A DNA stretch of 44,320 bases from an uncultured Muribaculaceae bacterium (lineage in GTDB: Bacteria > Bacteroidota > Bacteroidia > Bacteroidales > Muribaculaceae): the NCBI GenBank assembly GCA_910578385.1, contig CAJTQV010000022.1, forward strand, positions 1 to 44,320. The letters are read 5' to 3'. Numbering within the stretch: the first letter of the stretch is position 1; every line of letters begins with the position of its first letter. Under the pieces are notes generated by a model. It was not told the origin of the DNA and did not search any database. It worked only from the letters and a program-made list of their open reading frames with translations. The position numbers were made by a program, and so were the translations under genes. Of this stretch, positions 7,087 through 15,281 are shown one piece after another.

Positions 7087-8303
7087 AACCTTTCCGATAT
7101 GGAGTCTGCCCGCCAGGTGTTGAGCCGGAGGTGTATGTCGGACCGGGTGTCAGGCAGGTCCGACGGGTCAGACAGATCAGACCGGCTTCCTGCTCCTGAC
7201 AGAAACTTGTAGAAAAGTATTTTTCTCACGCGGCGGTCTATCTCTTCCCGGCTGATCACCCCTTCTTCAACTGCCTTGACAACATCTGCCACTTCGCGGA
7301 ATGTATCGTCAGGTGCGACAACAATGTCGGCTCCGGCCCATATGGCGTCGGTCGATCCGTAGCCTTCGGCACCTTTCATATTGAGTGCGTCGGTCAGTAT
7401 GAGGCCGCTGAATCCGAGGTCATCGCGCAGCAGGTCTGTTATGACGGTACGCGATACAGCGGCGGGACGCATCTCGGAATCAATCGATGGCACGGCGAGG
7501 TGTCCGACCATGATTCCGGTCAGACGTTGCTCCACCCAGCGTCTAAACGGGTACAGGTCCACGGAGTCCATCTCGTTGAGGCTCCTCTCGATTACCCCTT
7601 TCCGCTTGTGTGAGTCGGACGACACCGATCCATGTCCGGGAAAATGCTTGGCCACGCTCACCACATCTCCATCCTCCAGCCCGCGTGCATATGCAAGCGC
7701 GAGATCGGCGACCCTTTGCGGATTCTCACCGAATGACCGCCGCCGCATGAAACTATTGGGCACACTCACGTCCACTACCGGACCGAGCACCATGTTTATT
7801 CCGATCAGCCGGCATTCGCGGGCAAGCTCGCGGCCATAGTCGTAGAGCAGTTGCTCGTCCGCTTTGTCGCTTATGGCGTTGTTTGCCGGAAATTCCGGTG
7901 CGTCGGCAAGCCGCATGGCGAGGCCCCATTCAGCATCGATGGCTATGAATGAATGCACTTTTCCCCGCGACTGTATGGTATCGGCTATTGCCGCCGCACT
8001 CCCGGAGTCACCCTTGAGCAGTACCACGCCCCCTATGCAACTGTCGGCATATTGACGGATCTGACGCAGGGTCCATATGTCGTCAGAGGCATATATGGCG
8101 GGCATAAAAAGTTGCGCCACCTTCTGACGCAAGGTCAGGGTGGCGCATACTGAATCGGCCCAGTGACGGGCTTCGTCTGTGAGGTCGGAAATCTCTACAG
8201 GCCTGGGTGCGGGTTCATGGGCGGGCGCACTTTTTCCCCCACGGCATCCTGCCGTGAGCAGCAGTGCTGAAAGCACCAGCCCGATCCACACCTTTGCCAT
8301 CAC
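7077..8303 (-). CDS. Glycoside hydrolase family 3 lipoprotein (NagZ-like)
   Basis: The signal ends in the lipobox LTAGC (Cys20), so the 408-residue enzyme is a periplasmic or outer-membrane lipoprotein. A GH3 N-terminal barrel follows, with KHFPGHG at 219-225 and the D-S-H motif at 230-232 (acid/base dyad of the beta-N-acetylglucosaminidase group). The nucleophile Asp305 lies in LILTDALNMKG. The likely substrates are GlcNAc-containing muropeptides or glycans. No C-terminal GH3 or beta-lactamase domain is present. Near the C-terminus (about residues 375-395) a Ser/Asp repeat (SDLSDPSDLPD) looks like an inserted microrepeat. It ends the gpmI-nucleotidase-GH3 run. Confidence 0.88.
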   Translation of the reverse strand: MMAKVWIGLVLSALLLTAGCRGGKSAPAHEPAPRPVEISDLTDEARHWADSVCATLTLRQKVAQLFMPAIYASDDIWTLRQIRQYADSCIGGVVLLKGDSGSAAAIADTIQSRGKVHSFIAIDAEWGLAMRLADAPEFPANNAISDKADEQLLYDYGRELARECRLIGINMVLGPVVDVSVPNSFMRRRSFGENPQRVADLALAYARGLEDGDVVSVAKHFPGHGSVSSDSHKRKGVIERSLNEMDSVDLYPFRRWVEQRLTGIMVGHLAVPSIDSEMRPAAVSRTVITDLLRDDLGFSGLILTDALNMKGAEGYGSTDAIWAGADIVVAPDDTFREVADVVKAVEEGVISREEIDRRVRKILFYKFLSGAGSRSDLSDPSDLPDTRSDIHLRLNTWRADSISERLKK

Positions 8304-8332
8304 ATCATTTTTTAGAGTGTGCTTGAACTTCC

Positions 8333-9892
8333 TTATTTCATTTCATATTTGACATCGGGAGCGAAGCGAGGAGCCGGATCTGCCGAGATTGCCACACCGT
8401 TTGCGGTCTGTCCGTACAGGTATTCCAGTATTCTCACGCTGACCTCCTCATGGTCGCGCCACAGCTCGCGGTGACGCTTCATCGGTGTCATGTCGTCGTT
8501 GCCGTTGGCCACGTAGTCTATGGTGGAGACAACATATTTTTTCGCGGGGTCAACCTCCACACCATCTATCAGCATACGCTCGAAATTGCCGGCTGAGTCA
8601 GTTACCACGCGGACTTCCGCACTGACTGCCTCGCCACCCTTCGGAGCCACAATCTTCATGGTCTCTATCAGGTCTGCGCCGGAAAGTTCGATGAGTCTCA
8701 TGCGGTTGGAGAAGGGGAACGTGGAGAGTATCTGTCCCTCTGTAACGGCTCCCTTTGTCATGGGCTGACGTATGCCACCCACGTTCATCATGCCGAATGC
8801 GACAGGAGGAACCTCGATACCGCTTGCGCGGAGGCTGTCGGCAATCTGGCGTCCGTACCATGCGCCGAAATCTCCGGCCCAGTTGGCGTATGCTCCGGTT
8901 GTCTTTCCGTTGGGCATATCCATTTCCGACCAGGCGATGACGTGAGAGTTGACAGAATCCACGACATGTTTGTATGGCGCGAGAAATGCCTGCATCTCCT
9001 TGGAATACGCCTCGGGCGAGAATCTGTCGGTAACGGGTATATACTCGTAGTCGATGTTGCCGCCCGAGAAGTTGTCAAGGTCGAGCTTTATGTAGCCCAC
9101 ATTCTTGCCGTACTTTCCGGTCTGTGCGACAAGCACCTCACGGCCATCGGCGTTCTTTATCCAATACGGAGTCTTGTCGGGAGTGGCCGGGTCAACGAAG
9201 GTGTGCGAGTGGCCACCGATTATTATGTCGATGTCCTTGCTCGCACGGGCCAGATCGAGGTCGTCGGTCTTTCCGTTTGATACCTCATAGCCGATGTGAG
9301 TCACGGCCACCACGAGGTCGCAGCCTTTCCTCTTAAGTTCTGCGGCGGTCTTGTTGGCTGTGCCGATTATCTCCTTGAACTTCATTCCCTCGTAGTTCTC
9401 TTCGGAGATAAGGCTGGCAGGATCGACGTTGATGCCTATGAAGCCGACTTTTTTCTTGCCGACTTTCTTTATGACATAGGGGGAGAAGATGCCGTCGGCC
9501 ACTGTTCCGGAGAAGTCATAGTTGGCCGACAGACGCGAACCTTTTACGTTTTTCCAGTATTTGGCCAGGTCTTCCAGACCGTTGTCGAACTCATGGTTGC
9601 CGAGGATGCGGATGTCATAATCCATCATGTTGAAGAGCGGATACTCGACATCTCCCTTGAAGAACTTGAAATAGAGCGTTCCCTGCACCATGTCACCGGC
9701 ATCGATGAGGATGACATTTTTCTCCGCCTTGCGCACGGAGTCGATTATCGCCTTGCGGGGCAGGATTCCCCCCACGCCCTTTGCATCGGAATCTATGTTG
9801 GAATGGGTGTCGTTAGTGTGCAGAAGCACAAGGCTCTGTGCCACTGCCGGAAGGCAGAGGAACAGAGCCATTGCAATAAGTATTTTTTTCAT
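8333..9892 (-). CDS. 5'-nucleotidase/2',3'-cyclic phosphodiesterase family protein (UshA-like)
   Basis: The 519-residue protein has a signal peptide (cleavage near AVAQS, residue 20). A calcineurin-like metallophosphatase domain follows with D28-x-H30 in HTNDTHSN, DAGDMVQG, GNHEFDNG and GGHSHTF. The C-terminal 5'-nucleotidase substrate domain has GMMNVGGIRQ and the stacking region TIDYVANGNDDM. It hydrolyses nucleotides in the periplasm. Both domains are in one chain. It lies between gpmI and the GH3 gene with gaps of 54 and 29 bp, suggesting one operon. Confidence 0.9.
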   Translation of the reverse strand: MKKILIAMALFLCLPAVAQSLVLLHTNDTHSNIDSDAKGVGGILPRKAIIDSVRKAEKNVILIDAGDMVQGTLYFKFFKGDVEYPLFNMMDYDIRILGNHEFDNGLEDLAKYWKNVKGSRLSANYDFSGTVADGIFSPYVIKKVGKKKVGFIGINVDPASLISEENYEGMKFKEIIGTANKTAAELKRKGCDLVVAVTHIGYEVSNGKTDDLDLARASKDIDIIIGGHSHTFVDPATPDKTPYWIKNADGREVLVAQTGKYGKNVGYIKLDLDNFSGGNIDYEYIPVTDRFSPEAYSKEMQAFLAPYKHVVDSVNSHVIAWSEMDMPNGKTTGAYANWAGDFGAWYGRQIADSLRASGIEVPPVAFGMMNVGGIRQPMTKGAVTEGQILSTFPFSNRMRLIELSGADLIETMKIVAPKGGEAVSAEVRVVTDSAGNFERMLIDGVEVDPAKKYVVSTIDYVANGNDDMTPMKRHRELWRDHEEVSVRILEYLYGQTANGVAISADPAPRFAPDVKYEMK

Positions 9893-9946
9893 TTCTGTCT
9901 ACATGCTTGAGTGTGTCCCTTCGGACTCTCAGGTGGAATGTATCAC

Positions 9947-11458
9947 TCAGAACTTCACAAGGTCGTTGCCAGTCATGTCCTCAGGCTGGGGCAGTCCCAT
10001 GAGGGCGAGCAGCGAGGGAGCCACGTCGGCAAGACGTCCGTTCTCTACCTTGGCTTCGGGGTGCGAGCCGATGTAGATGAAGGGCACGGGGTTGAGCGAG
10101 TGGGCGGTGTTGGGTGTGCCGTCCTCGTTGAGGGCATGGTCGGCGTTACCGTGGTCGGCGATGATGATTGTCTCATAACCGTGAGCCTTGGCAGCCTCAA
10201 CCACTTTCTCGACACATGTGTCGAGAGTCTCGACAGCCTTCTGGATAGCGGGATATACACCGGTGTGACCCACCATGTCACCGTTGGCGAAGTTGACCAC
10301 GATGAAGTCGAATTTGTCAGAGTCAATTGCGGCTACAAGTTTCTCAGTAACCTCGGGTGCGCTCATCTCGGGCTGAAGGTCGTATGTCGCAACCTTGGGA
10401 GAGGGTACGAGTATGCGCTCCTCACCGGGGAATGCGGCTTCGCGGCCACCGTTGAAGAAGAATGTCACATGCGCGTATTTCTCAGTCTCGGCTATGTGGA
10501 GCTGGGTCTTGCCGTTTGCCGACAGATACTCGGCGAGAGTGTTGGGAACGTCAGACTTGTTGAAGAGAATCTTCACACCCTTGAAAGAGTCGTCATACGG
10601 TGTCATGCAGTAGTACTGCAGGTCGGGAATCGGGTTCATGCCGTCTTCCGTATGCTGTGTGAGGACTGTTGTCAGCTCTTTTGCGCGGTCGTTGCGGTAG
10701 TTGAAGAAGATTACCACATGGCCGGCGCCGATGCGGCCGTCAACACGGTCGTTCACGATCGGCTTGATGAACTCGTCGGTCACGCCCTCGGCATATGACT
10801 CCTCGACAGCCTTCACCATGTCGTCGGCATGTTTGCCCTCGCCGTATACGAGCAGGTTGTAAGCCTCTTTCAGACGCTCCCAGCGTTTGTCGCGGTCCAT
10901 TGCGTAATAGCGGCCGATTACCGAGGCAATCACGCCGGCGCTCTTCTCGCAGTGCTCCTGCACCTCGCGGAGGAAGCCCGCGCCGCTCTTCGGGTCGGTG
11001 TCGCGGCCATCCATGAACGCATGGAGATAAACCTTGTCGAGACCGTACTCCTTGGCTGTGTCGCAGAGTGCGTAGAGATGGTCGAGCGACGAGTGGACAC
11101 CGCCGCTTGAGGTCAGACCCATGAAGTGGATGGGCACATTGTGGTCGCGGGCATAAGAGAATGCCTCGACGATTTCGGGGTTCTTCGAGAAAGAACCGTC
11201 GGCGATGGCGCGGTTGATTTTCACGAGGTCCTGATAAACCACGCGGCCTGCGCCGATGTTGAGGTGACCGACCTCGGAGTTGCCCATCTGGCCGTCAGGC
11301 AGACCGACATCCTCGCCCGAAGCCTGAAGCTCCGAATGAGGGTACTCGCTCACCAGCTTGTCCATGTAGGGCGTAGGTGTATTGAAAATTGCATCGTCTT
11401 TCTTGTGGTCGCCGATGCCATATCCGTCCAGGATAATAAGTAATGCTTTCTTTGACAT
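9947..11458 (-). CDS. gpmI: 2,3-bisphosphoglycerate-independent phosphoglycerate mutase
   Basis: The 503-residue protein starts MSKKALLIILDGYGIGDH with the metal-binding Asp. The catalytic serine is Ser61 in QMGNSEVGHLNIGAGR. Metal ligands in NFANGDMVGHTG and IIADHGNADH match the alkaline-phosphatase superfamily core. It interconverts 3- and 2-phosphoglycerate in glycolysis using manganese. Length is normal. It is first gene of a minus-strand run, with a promoter about 170 bp upstream. Confidence 0.97.
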   Translation of the reverse strand: MSKKALLIILDGYGIGDHKKDDAIFNTPTPYMDKLVSEYPHSELQASGEDVGLPDGQMGNSEVGHLNIGAGRVVYQDLVKINRAIADGSFSKNPEIVEAFSYARDHNVPIHFMGLTSSGGVHSSLDHLYALCDTAKEYGLDKVYLHAFMDGRDTDPKSGAGFLREVQEHCEKSAGVIASVIGRYYAMDRDKRWERLKEAYNLLVYGEGKHADDMVKAVEESYAEGVTDEFIKPIVNDRVDGRIGAGHVVIFFNYRNDRAKELTTVLTQHTEDGMNPIPDLQYYCMTPYDDSFKGVKILFNKSDVPNTLAEYLSANGKTQLHIAETEKYAHVTFFFNGGREAAFPGEERILVPSPKVATYDLQPEMSAPEVTEKLVAAIDSDKFDFIVVNFANGDMVGHTGVYPAIQKAVETLDTCVEKVVEAAKAHGYETIIIADHGNADHALNEDGTPNTAHSLNPVPFIYIGSHPEAKVENGRLADVAPSLLALMGLPQPEDMTGNDLVKF

Positions 11459-11656
11459 TTCTATCTGTGTTTTCTAATTTCCAAACTTTAAGTCGCGGTT
11501 CCCTGCTGATTGGCACCACAGCTTTACCGGCTGTTGCGCTGGTGCAGAGAACGTGTTCTGATTGTCTAAACAATTGGCAATAGGCTAAATATTGCCTATG
11601 GAACAACTTTTTACCTTTACAATGCAAAATTAACAAAAAATCCCGACCCTACCAAG
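11459..11656 (-). promoter_or_regulatory. gpmI promoter and leader
   Basis: The -7 box TAATTTTG (11632-11625) is 20 bp from a CTTG at 11656-11653, one base off the TTTG consensus. The leader of about 160 nt contains a 6-bp hairpin ATAGGC/GCCTAT around 11580-11600. No other recognisable motif. Confidence 0.55.
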
Positions 11657-11806
11657 CCCCGTTTCATCAAACATCTCAAATATAATGCCTGTCAAAGGAG
11701 CTGAAGCTCCGCGCAACGACAAATAACTACGCTTTGAAACAGATGCCTTTGCGCAGCTGGTGGCGGTCGGGGTTATTTTAGCTGAGGTGCTGGCGGTGGT
11801 TATGGA
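11657..11806. other. Non-coding stretch downstream of the RAYT-type gene
   Basis: Contains a tight hairpin GGAGCT-GA-AGCTCC (11697-11710) inside outer inverted hexamers GTTTCA (11661-11666) and TGAAAC (11735-11740). At 11772-11800 a TTATTTTAGCTG segment followed by G/T-rich sequence imperfectly repeats the last codons of the adjacent gene (11809-11835). This short direct duplication spans the stop codon. These may be palindromes associated with the RAYT gene, but only one copy is in the window. Confidence 0.4.
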
Positions 11807-12730
11807 CTATTTTAGCTGGGGGTTGGTAGCGATGGCGGCTGCGAGGGCGTTTAGGTCGAGGCAGTCGCGGCGGGAGAGGCGCTGGTCGCGGGTACGTCCG
11901 GAGTAGTCGGCGGGGGCTATCATGAGCATGCGGCCTTCGGCGCAGAGGTTGAACTCCCGGCGGCTTGGCTTCTCTTTGGCTTCGAAGGGATGGTCGTGCA
12001 GCAGGATGAATCGACCTCCGACGAGTTCCGCCTCATCGCGGATTGCTTTTTCGGCTTCGGAAATGAATGGTGATACCAGTATGCCGCCGTTAGCGGCTGT
12101 GTGAATCCATTGGTCATGGTTCATTCTGCGTGTGTCGGTATTATCCGCCCGGTGAACCACCACCTGCTCTTTGAATGGATTCCTGAGAAGAAAAGGATTT
12201 CCGTATGCGTGGCACATCCGGCCGTTGATTGACAGGTTTCTGATTCTTTGGAAAAATTCGGGATGCTGTTGCCTCACTGCAAGCCGATATGGATTCTGCT
12301 TGATATATTGATATATATCGTCAAGTTTTCTATTCGGTTTCAGAATCTGGTCATTGAAACCTTTCTCAAAGATGCCTGTTGCGCCGCAGCGGTTGTTGAC
12401 CTCATTTTTGAAGCGGGCCATATAGTAGCCAAAGGGATCAGCCGTTGGTTGAGTGACAAACAGCAGTGCGTGAAGATGGTCGGGCATGACGATATATTGG
12501 AGCAGCTTTATCTTATCGCATATTTTGTGGATATTGAAAATCGTGTCTGCCACAATGCTCCCGATTTCGGACCATTTTACATAGGGATGCCCCTGTTGGC
12601 CCTGGGGAATCCGGCAGTCGTCGGCAATCTTTCCGAAGAGGGGTGTACCGTGGCTCTTGGTCATGGTGACCATGTAGATTGCCCTTGACCGGTAGTTGTG
12701 CCAATATGCCCGTTTATCCTGCTTCCCCAT
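11807..12730 (-). CDS. RAYT/IS200-like Y1 transposase with C-terminal extension
   Basis: Residues about 10-160 form a Y1 (HUH) transposase domain: the HUH motif is HLH at 85-87 in VMPDHLHALL. The likely catalytic Tyr is in DDIYQYIKQNPYRLAV (140 or 142). Spacing and the xYIxxNPxR signature fit the REP-associated tyrosine transposase group, which nick single-stranded DNA at palindromes. The 307-residue length exceeds typical RAYTs. Residues about 212-276 (GGILVSPFISEAEKAI, then EFNLCAEGRMLMIAPADY) look like an added Rossmann/SLOG (DprA-like) domain; this is a weak call. No terminal inverted repeats bracket the gene. A 45-bp tandem repeat lies just upstream. Confidence 0.8.
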   Translation of the reverse strand: MGKQDKRAYWHNYRSRAIYMVTMTKSHGTPLFGKIADDCRIPQGQQGHPYVKWSEIGSIVADTIFNIHKICDKIKLLQYIVMPDHLHALLFVTQPTADPFGYYMARFKNEVNNRCGATGIFEKGFNDQILKPNRKLDDIYQYIKQNPYRLAVRQQHPEFFQRIRNLSINGRMCHAYGNPFLLRNPFKEQVVVHRADNTDTRRMNHDQWIHTAANGGILVSPFISEAEKAIRDEAELVGGRFILLHDHPFEAKEKPSRREFNLCAEGRMLMIAPADYSGRTRDQRLSRRDCLDLNALAAAIATNPQLK

Positions 12731-12750
12731 CTCGGTTTGTCAGTTTTTTA

Positions 12751-12852
12751 TTAGTTTCTGTGAGTCTCCCTATTAGTTTCTATGAGTCTCATTTATTTGT
12801 TTCTGTGAGTCTCTCTATTAGTTTTTATGAGTCTCATTTATTTGTTTCTGTG
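12751..12852 (+). repeat. 45-bp tandem repeat, 2.3 copies (alternating 22/23-bp subunits)
   Basis: 12751-12795 and 12796-12840 differ at only 3 of 45 positions, followed by a 12-bp partial copy. Each 45-mer is itself two related subunits (22 and 23 bp) sharing TTAGTTTCTGTGAGTCTC with variation. The second subunit contains ATGAG-T-CTCAT, a near-perfect dyad. The array begins 20 bp upstream of the RAYT-type gene start, in its promoter region. Any reading frame across it is simply the translated repeat. Confidence 0.85.
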
Positions 12853-12890
12853 TGGAACTTTAGTTCAGGGTTGGTTAAATAACAATCCTG

Positions 12891-12931
12891 CTGTTATATA
12901 ACAGCCCGGCTGCGTGGGGCAGTCGGGCTGT
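12891..12931. other. Overlapping palindrome and hairpin beyond rplS
   Basis: A perfect 14-bp palindrome CTGTTATATAACAG (12891-12904) overlaps by four bases a GC-rich hairpin (12901-12931: ACAGCCCG-G-CTGC with GCAG-T-CGGGCTGT). They lie 24-64 bp after the rplS stop. The hairpin could terminate rplS, but it has no T tract on the minus strand. Confidence 0.45.
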
Positions 12932-12955
12932 GTGGGGGTTTCGGAAGGGCGGTGA

Positions 12956-13321
12956 TTATTTGTCGCCTTTCTTGACGTAACGCTCTTTGATGCGGGCTTT
13001 CTTACCTGTGAGGTTGCGCAGGTAGTAGAGTTTCGCACGACGAACCTTACCGTACTTGTTGACTGTGATTGATTCGATGAAGGGTGACTCCATGGGGAAG
13101 ATACGCTCTACGCCGATTCCGTCTGAAATCTTGCGGACAGTGAAACGCTTCTTGTCGCCTGCGCCGTTGATCTTGATCACAACGCCACGGTACTGCTGGA
13201 TACGCTCCTTGTTACCCTCTTTGATACGGTAAGCGACTGTGATTGTGTCGCCGGGGCCGAATGCATCGAAATTCTTTTTGGGGGTGGCAAATGCCTCCTC
13301 TGCAATTTTAATTAAGTCCAT
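12956..13321 (-). CDS. rplS: 50S ribosomal protein L19 (bL19)
   Basis: The 121-residue protein contains the bL19 core FGPGDTITVAYRIKEGNKER, then IQQYRGVVIKINGAG and the conserved VERIFPMESPFIESI. It ends with LYYLRNLTGKKARIKE. L19 sits at the subunit interface. It is a single-gene unit with a well-formed promoter upstream. Confidence 0.97.
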   Translation of the reverse strand: MDLIKIAEEAFATPKKNFDAFGPGDTITVAYRIKEGNKERIQQYRGVVIKINGAGDKKRFTVRKISDGIGVERIFPMESPFIESITVNKYGKVRRAKLYYLRNLTGKKARIKERYVKKGDK

Positions 13322-13394
13322 TTGGTTTATATCTTTTTAATTATTTGCAATTTAATAAGCTACCTTGTCTTACCAGAGATTGCTAAATCGACTG

Positions 13395-13427
13395 CAAAGT
13401 TACGTAAAATATTTCATATAAGCAAAA
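13395..13427 (-). promoter_or_regulatory. rplS promoter (Bacteroidetes type)
   Basis: On the minus strand TTTTG (13427-13423) and TAACTTTG (13402-13395) are 20 bp apart; the leader is about 70 nt. Confidence 0.75.
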
Positions 13428-13442
13428 TTTGTGCTAAATTCG
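13412..13442 (+). promoter_or_regulatory. Possible folP promoter, overlapping the rplS promoter
   Basis: TTTC (13412) and TAAATTCG (13435-13442) are 19 bp apart on the plus strand, each one base off consensus. It would serve folP-cdaA and interleaves with the divergent rplS promoter. Confidence 0.4.
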
Positions 13443-13534
13443 CGATAGAAACTGTCGCCGAAGCCCTTTCGGCGGCAATTCAGGGTCTCCTGAGCAAGTG
13501 CCGGAGACGGATCATAAAACCTATTTCAGCAAAA

Positions 13535-14428
13535 ATGACTATCAATATAAGGGGAAATCTGGTGGAGCTGTCGGCTCCTGTCGTGATGGGAATCGTGAAT
13601 GTCACTCCCGACAGCTTCTATGCGGGCAGCCGTGTTGACGGTGACCATCTTTTGGCCCGTGTGGAAAGTATGCTCGCAGCCGGTGCCGGCATGATCGACC
13701 TCGGCGGATACTCTTCGCGTCCGGGTGCCGACGAGGTGAGTGCCGATGAGGAGATGTCGCGTCTCGCCCCCGCCATACGTGCCATCCGGAACCACTTTCC
13801 TGATGTAATCCTTTCGGTCGATACTTTCCGCGCCTCGGTGGCCGAGGAATCTGTAAGCCTCGGTGCCGATATAATCAACGACATCGGTGGGGGAGACCTC
13901 GACCCGGAGATGTTCAGTACGGTGGCGCGTCTCAAGGTGCCATATATACTGATGCACATGCGTGGCACACCTGCCACCATGCAGTCGCTCACGGAATATG
14001 ATGATGTCACGGCCGATGTAATCCGGGATCTCGCTTTCAAGATTGATTCGCTGCGTCAGCTCGGCGTGAGCGATGTGATTGTTGACCCCGGATTCGGATT
14101 CGCCAAGACCGTTGACCAGAATTTCAGCATCCTGGCCAATCTCCGCGCCTTCAGGGAACTCGGCTGCCCGGTGCTTGCCGGTCTCTCGCGCAAGACCATG
14201 ATCTGGAAGGAACTCGGAATACGACCCGACGAAGCCCTCAACGGCACCACGGCTCTCAATATGGTAGCCTTGCAGAACGGAGCCGACATTCTCCGTGTCC
14301 ATGATGTCCGCGAGGCTGCCGAGACTGTGAGACTATACATGGCCCTGCGCCGCAATATGCCTGAGGGAGCAAACGTAATCAACCTGTCAGACCGCAACGG
14401 AGAGACTTTCCCTCCCGTCATTTACTGA
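13535..14428 (+). CDS. folP: Dihydropteroate synthase
   Basis: With the start at 13535 the product is 297 residues and begins MTINIRGNLVELS. The frame is open 71 codons further up, but that extension crosses the promoter region and is not part of the family. Motifs: MGIVNVTPDSF (N22-F28 binds the pterin), IDLGGYSSRPGA (substrate loop), SVDTFRASVA, NDIGGG, and DVIVDPGFGFAKT and GLSRKTM in the C-terminal half. It joins p-aminobenzoate to dihydropterin pyrophosphate in folate synthesis. cdaA follows 19 bp later. Confidence 0.95.
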   Translation: MTINIRGNLVELSAPVVMGIVNVTPDSFYAGSRVDGDHLLARVESMLAAGAGMIDLGGYSSRPGADEVSADEEMSRLAPAIRAIRNHFPDVILSVDTFRASVAEESVSLGADIINDIGGGDLDPEMFSTVARLKVPYILMHMRGTPATMQSLTEYDDVTADVIRDLAFKIDSLRQLGVSDVIVDPGFGFAKTVDQNFSILANLRAFRELGCPVLAGLSRKTMIWKELGIRPDEALNGTTALNMVALQNGADILRVHDVREAAETVRLYMALRRNMPEGANVINLSDRNGETFPPVIY

Positions 14429-14447
14429 CCTCACTAACCGTTCTTCC

Positions 14448-15212
14448 ATGATACATTTCGGAATAAAAGATATAATCGACATACTGATAGTGGCCGTGAT
14501 GCTCTACTATCTGTACCGCCTGATGAAGAGCAGCGGCACCCTGTCGCTGTTTTACGGAGTACTCGCGTTCATAGTGGTGTGGGTGGTTGCCTATGAAGTG
14601 TTCGACATGCGACTTACCGGTACGATTGTCGACAAATTCATGAGCATCGGCCTGATTGTGCTCGTAATCCTCTTTCAGGACCAGATCAAGCGCGTGCTCA
14701 TTGATATCGGTGCGCACGGCAACCTGCGCAACATGATAAGGATATTCAAGCATGAGAAGAACAACGACCGCGACCATGCCGAGATAATGAGTGTGGTCTA
14801 TGCCTGCATGTCGATGTCGAAGTCAAAGACCGGAGCATTGATAGTTTTCCAGAGGAAAGTGCCGCTGACCGATTATGAAAAGACCGGAGATATGATCGAT
14901 GCCGATATAAATGTGCGCCTTATCGAGAATATATTTTTCAAGAACTCCCCGCTTCACGACGGCGCGATGATCATAGCCGGACACCGCATAAAGGCGGCAG
15001 GATGTATTTTGCCTGTTAGTCACGATATGAATATTCCGAAGAATCTCGGTCTGCGACACCGGGCGGCTTTGGGAATGAGCCAGGTCACAGATGCTGTCTG
15101 CGTGATAGTCAGTGAGGAAACCGGCGGCATTTCGGTTGCTCAGGGTGGTAAGCTGACAATCAAGGTGTCGGCTCCCGATCTTGAGCATATACTCAGTGCG
15201 GCAGTCGATTGA
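14448..15212 (+). CDS. cdaA: Membrane-bound diadenylate cyclase (CdaA type)
   Basis: Three N-terminal membrane segments (about residues 8-25, 30-50, 63-80) are followed by a DisA_N/DAC domain. Its catalytic motifs are DGA (171-173, SPLHDGAMII) and RHR (203-205, LGLRHRAALG). It makes the second messenger c-di-AMP from two ATP at the inner membrane. The 254-residue length fits CdaA. The folP-cdaA pairing seems a shared transcription unit; no cdaR or glmM partner is visible here. Confidence 0.95.
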   Translation: MIHFGIKDIIDILIVAVMLYYLYRLMKSSGTLSLFYGVLAFIVVWVVAYEVFDMRLTGTIVDKFMSIGLIVLVILFQDQIKRVLIDIGAHGNLRNMIRIFKHEKNNDRDHAEIMSVVYACMSMSKSKTGALIVFQRKVPLTDYEKTGDMIDADINVRLIENIFFKNSPLHDGAMIIAGHRIKAAGCILPVSHDMNIPKNLGLRHRAALGMSQVTDAVCVIVSEETGGISVAQGGKLTIKVSAPDLEHILSAAVD

Positions 15213-15281
15213 GGCTGTGATTCAGAGCCGGTTTGAGGCTGTGGTTTGGAGCCGGTTTGATAAAAGGGAGGTCAGGGGGAA

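Noticed and set aside
9296..9910. Long plus-strand frames opposite the nucleotidase, gpmI, glgB and ATPase genes
   Set aside because: They are antisense shadows of conserved genes in high-GC codon positions, with no homology-like features or start signals.
11807..12730. Complete insertion sequence around the RAYT-type gene
   Set aside because: No terminal inverted repeats, target duplication or conserved IS200/IS605 ends could be defined; it looks like a resident gene.
12751..12852. Repeat array considered as a CRISPR
   Set aside because: The units are contiguous 22/23-bp tandem copies with no unique spacers and no cas genes nearby.
12679..12882. 67-codon plus-strand frame across the tandem repeat
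   Set aside because: Its sequence is just the translated repeat (SVSLPISFYESHLF repeated) with no start signal or conserved feature.
13322..13534. 71-residue N-terminal extension of dihydropteroate synthase
   Set aside because: It covers the rplS/folP promoter region and the family N-terminus begins at the Met at 13535.
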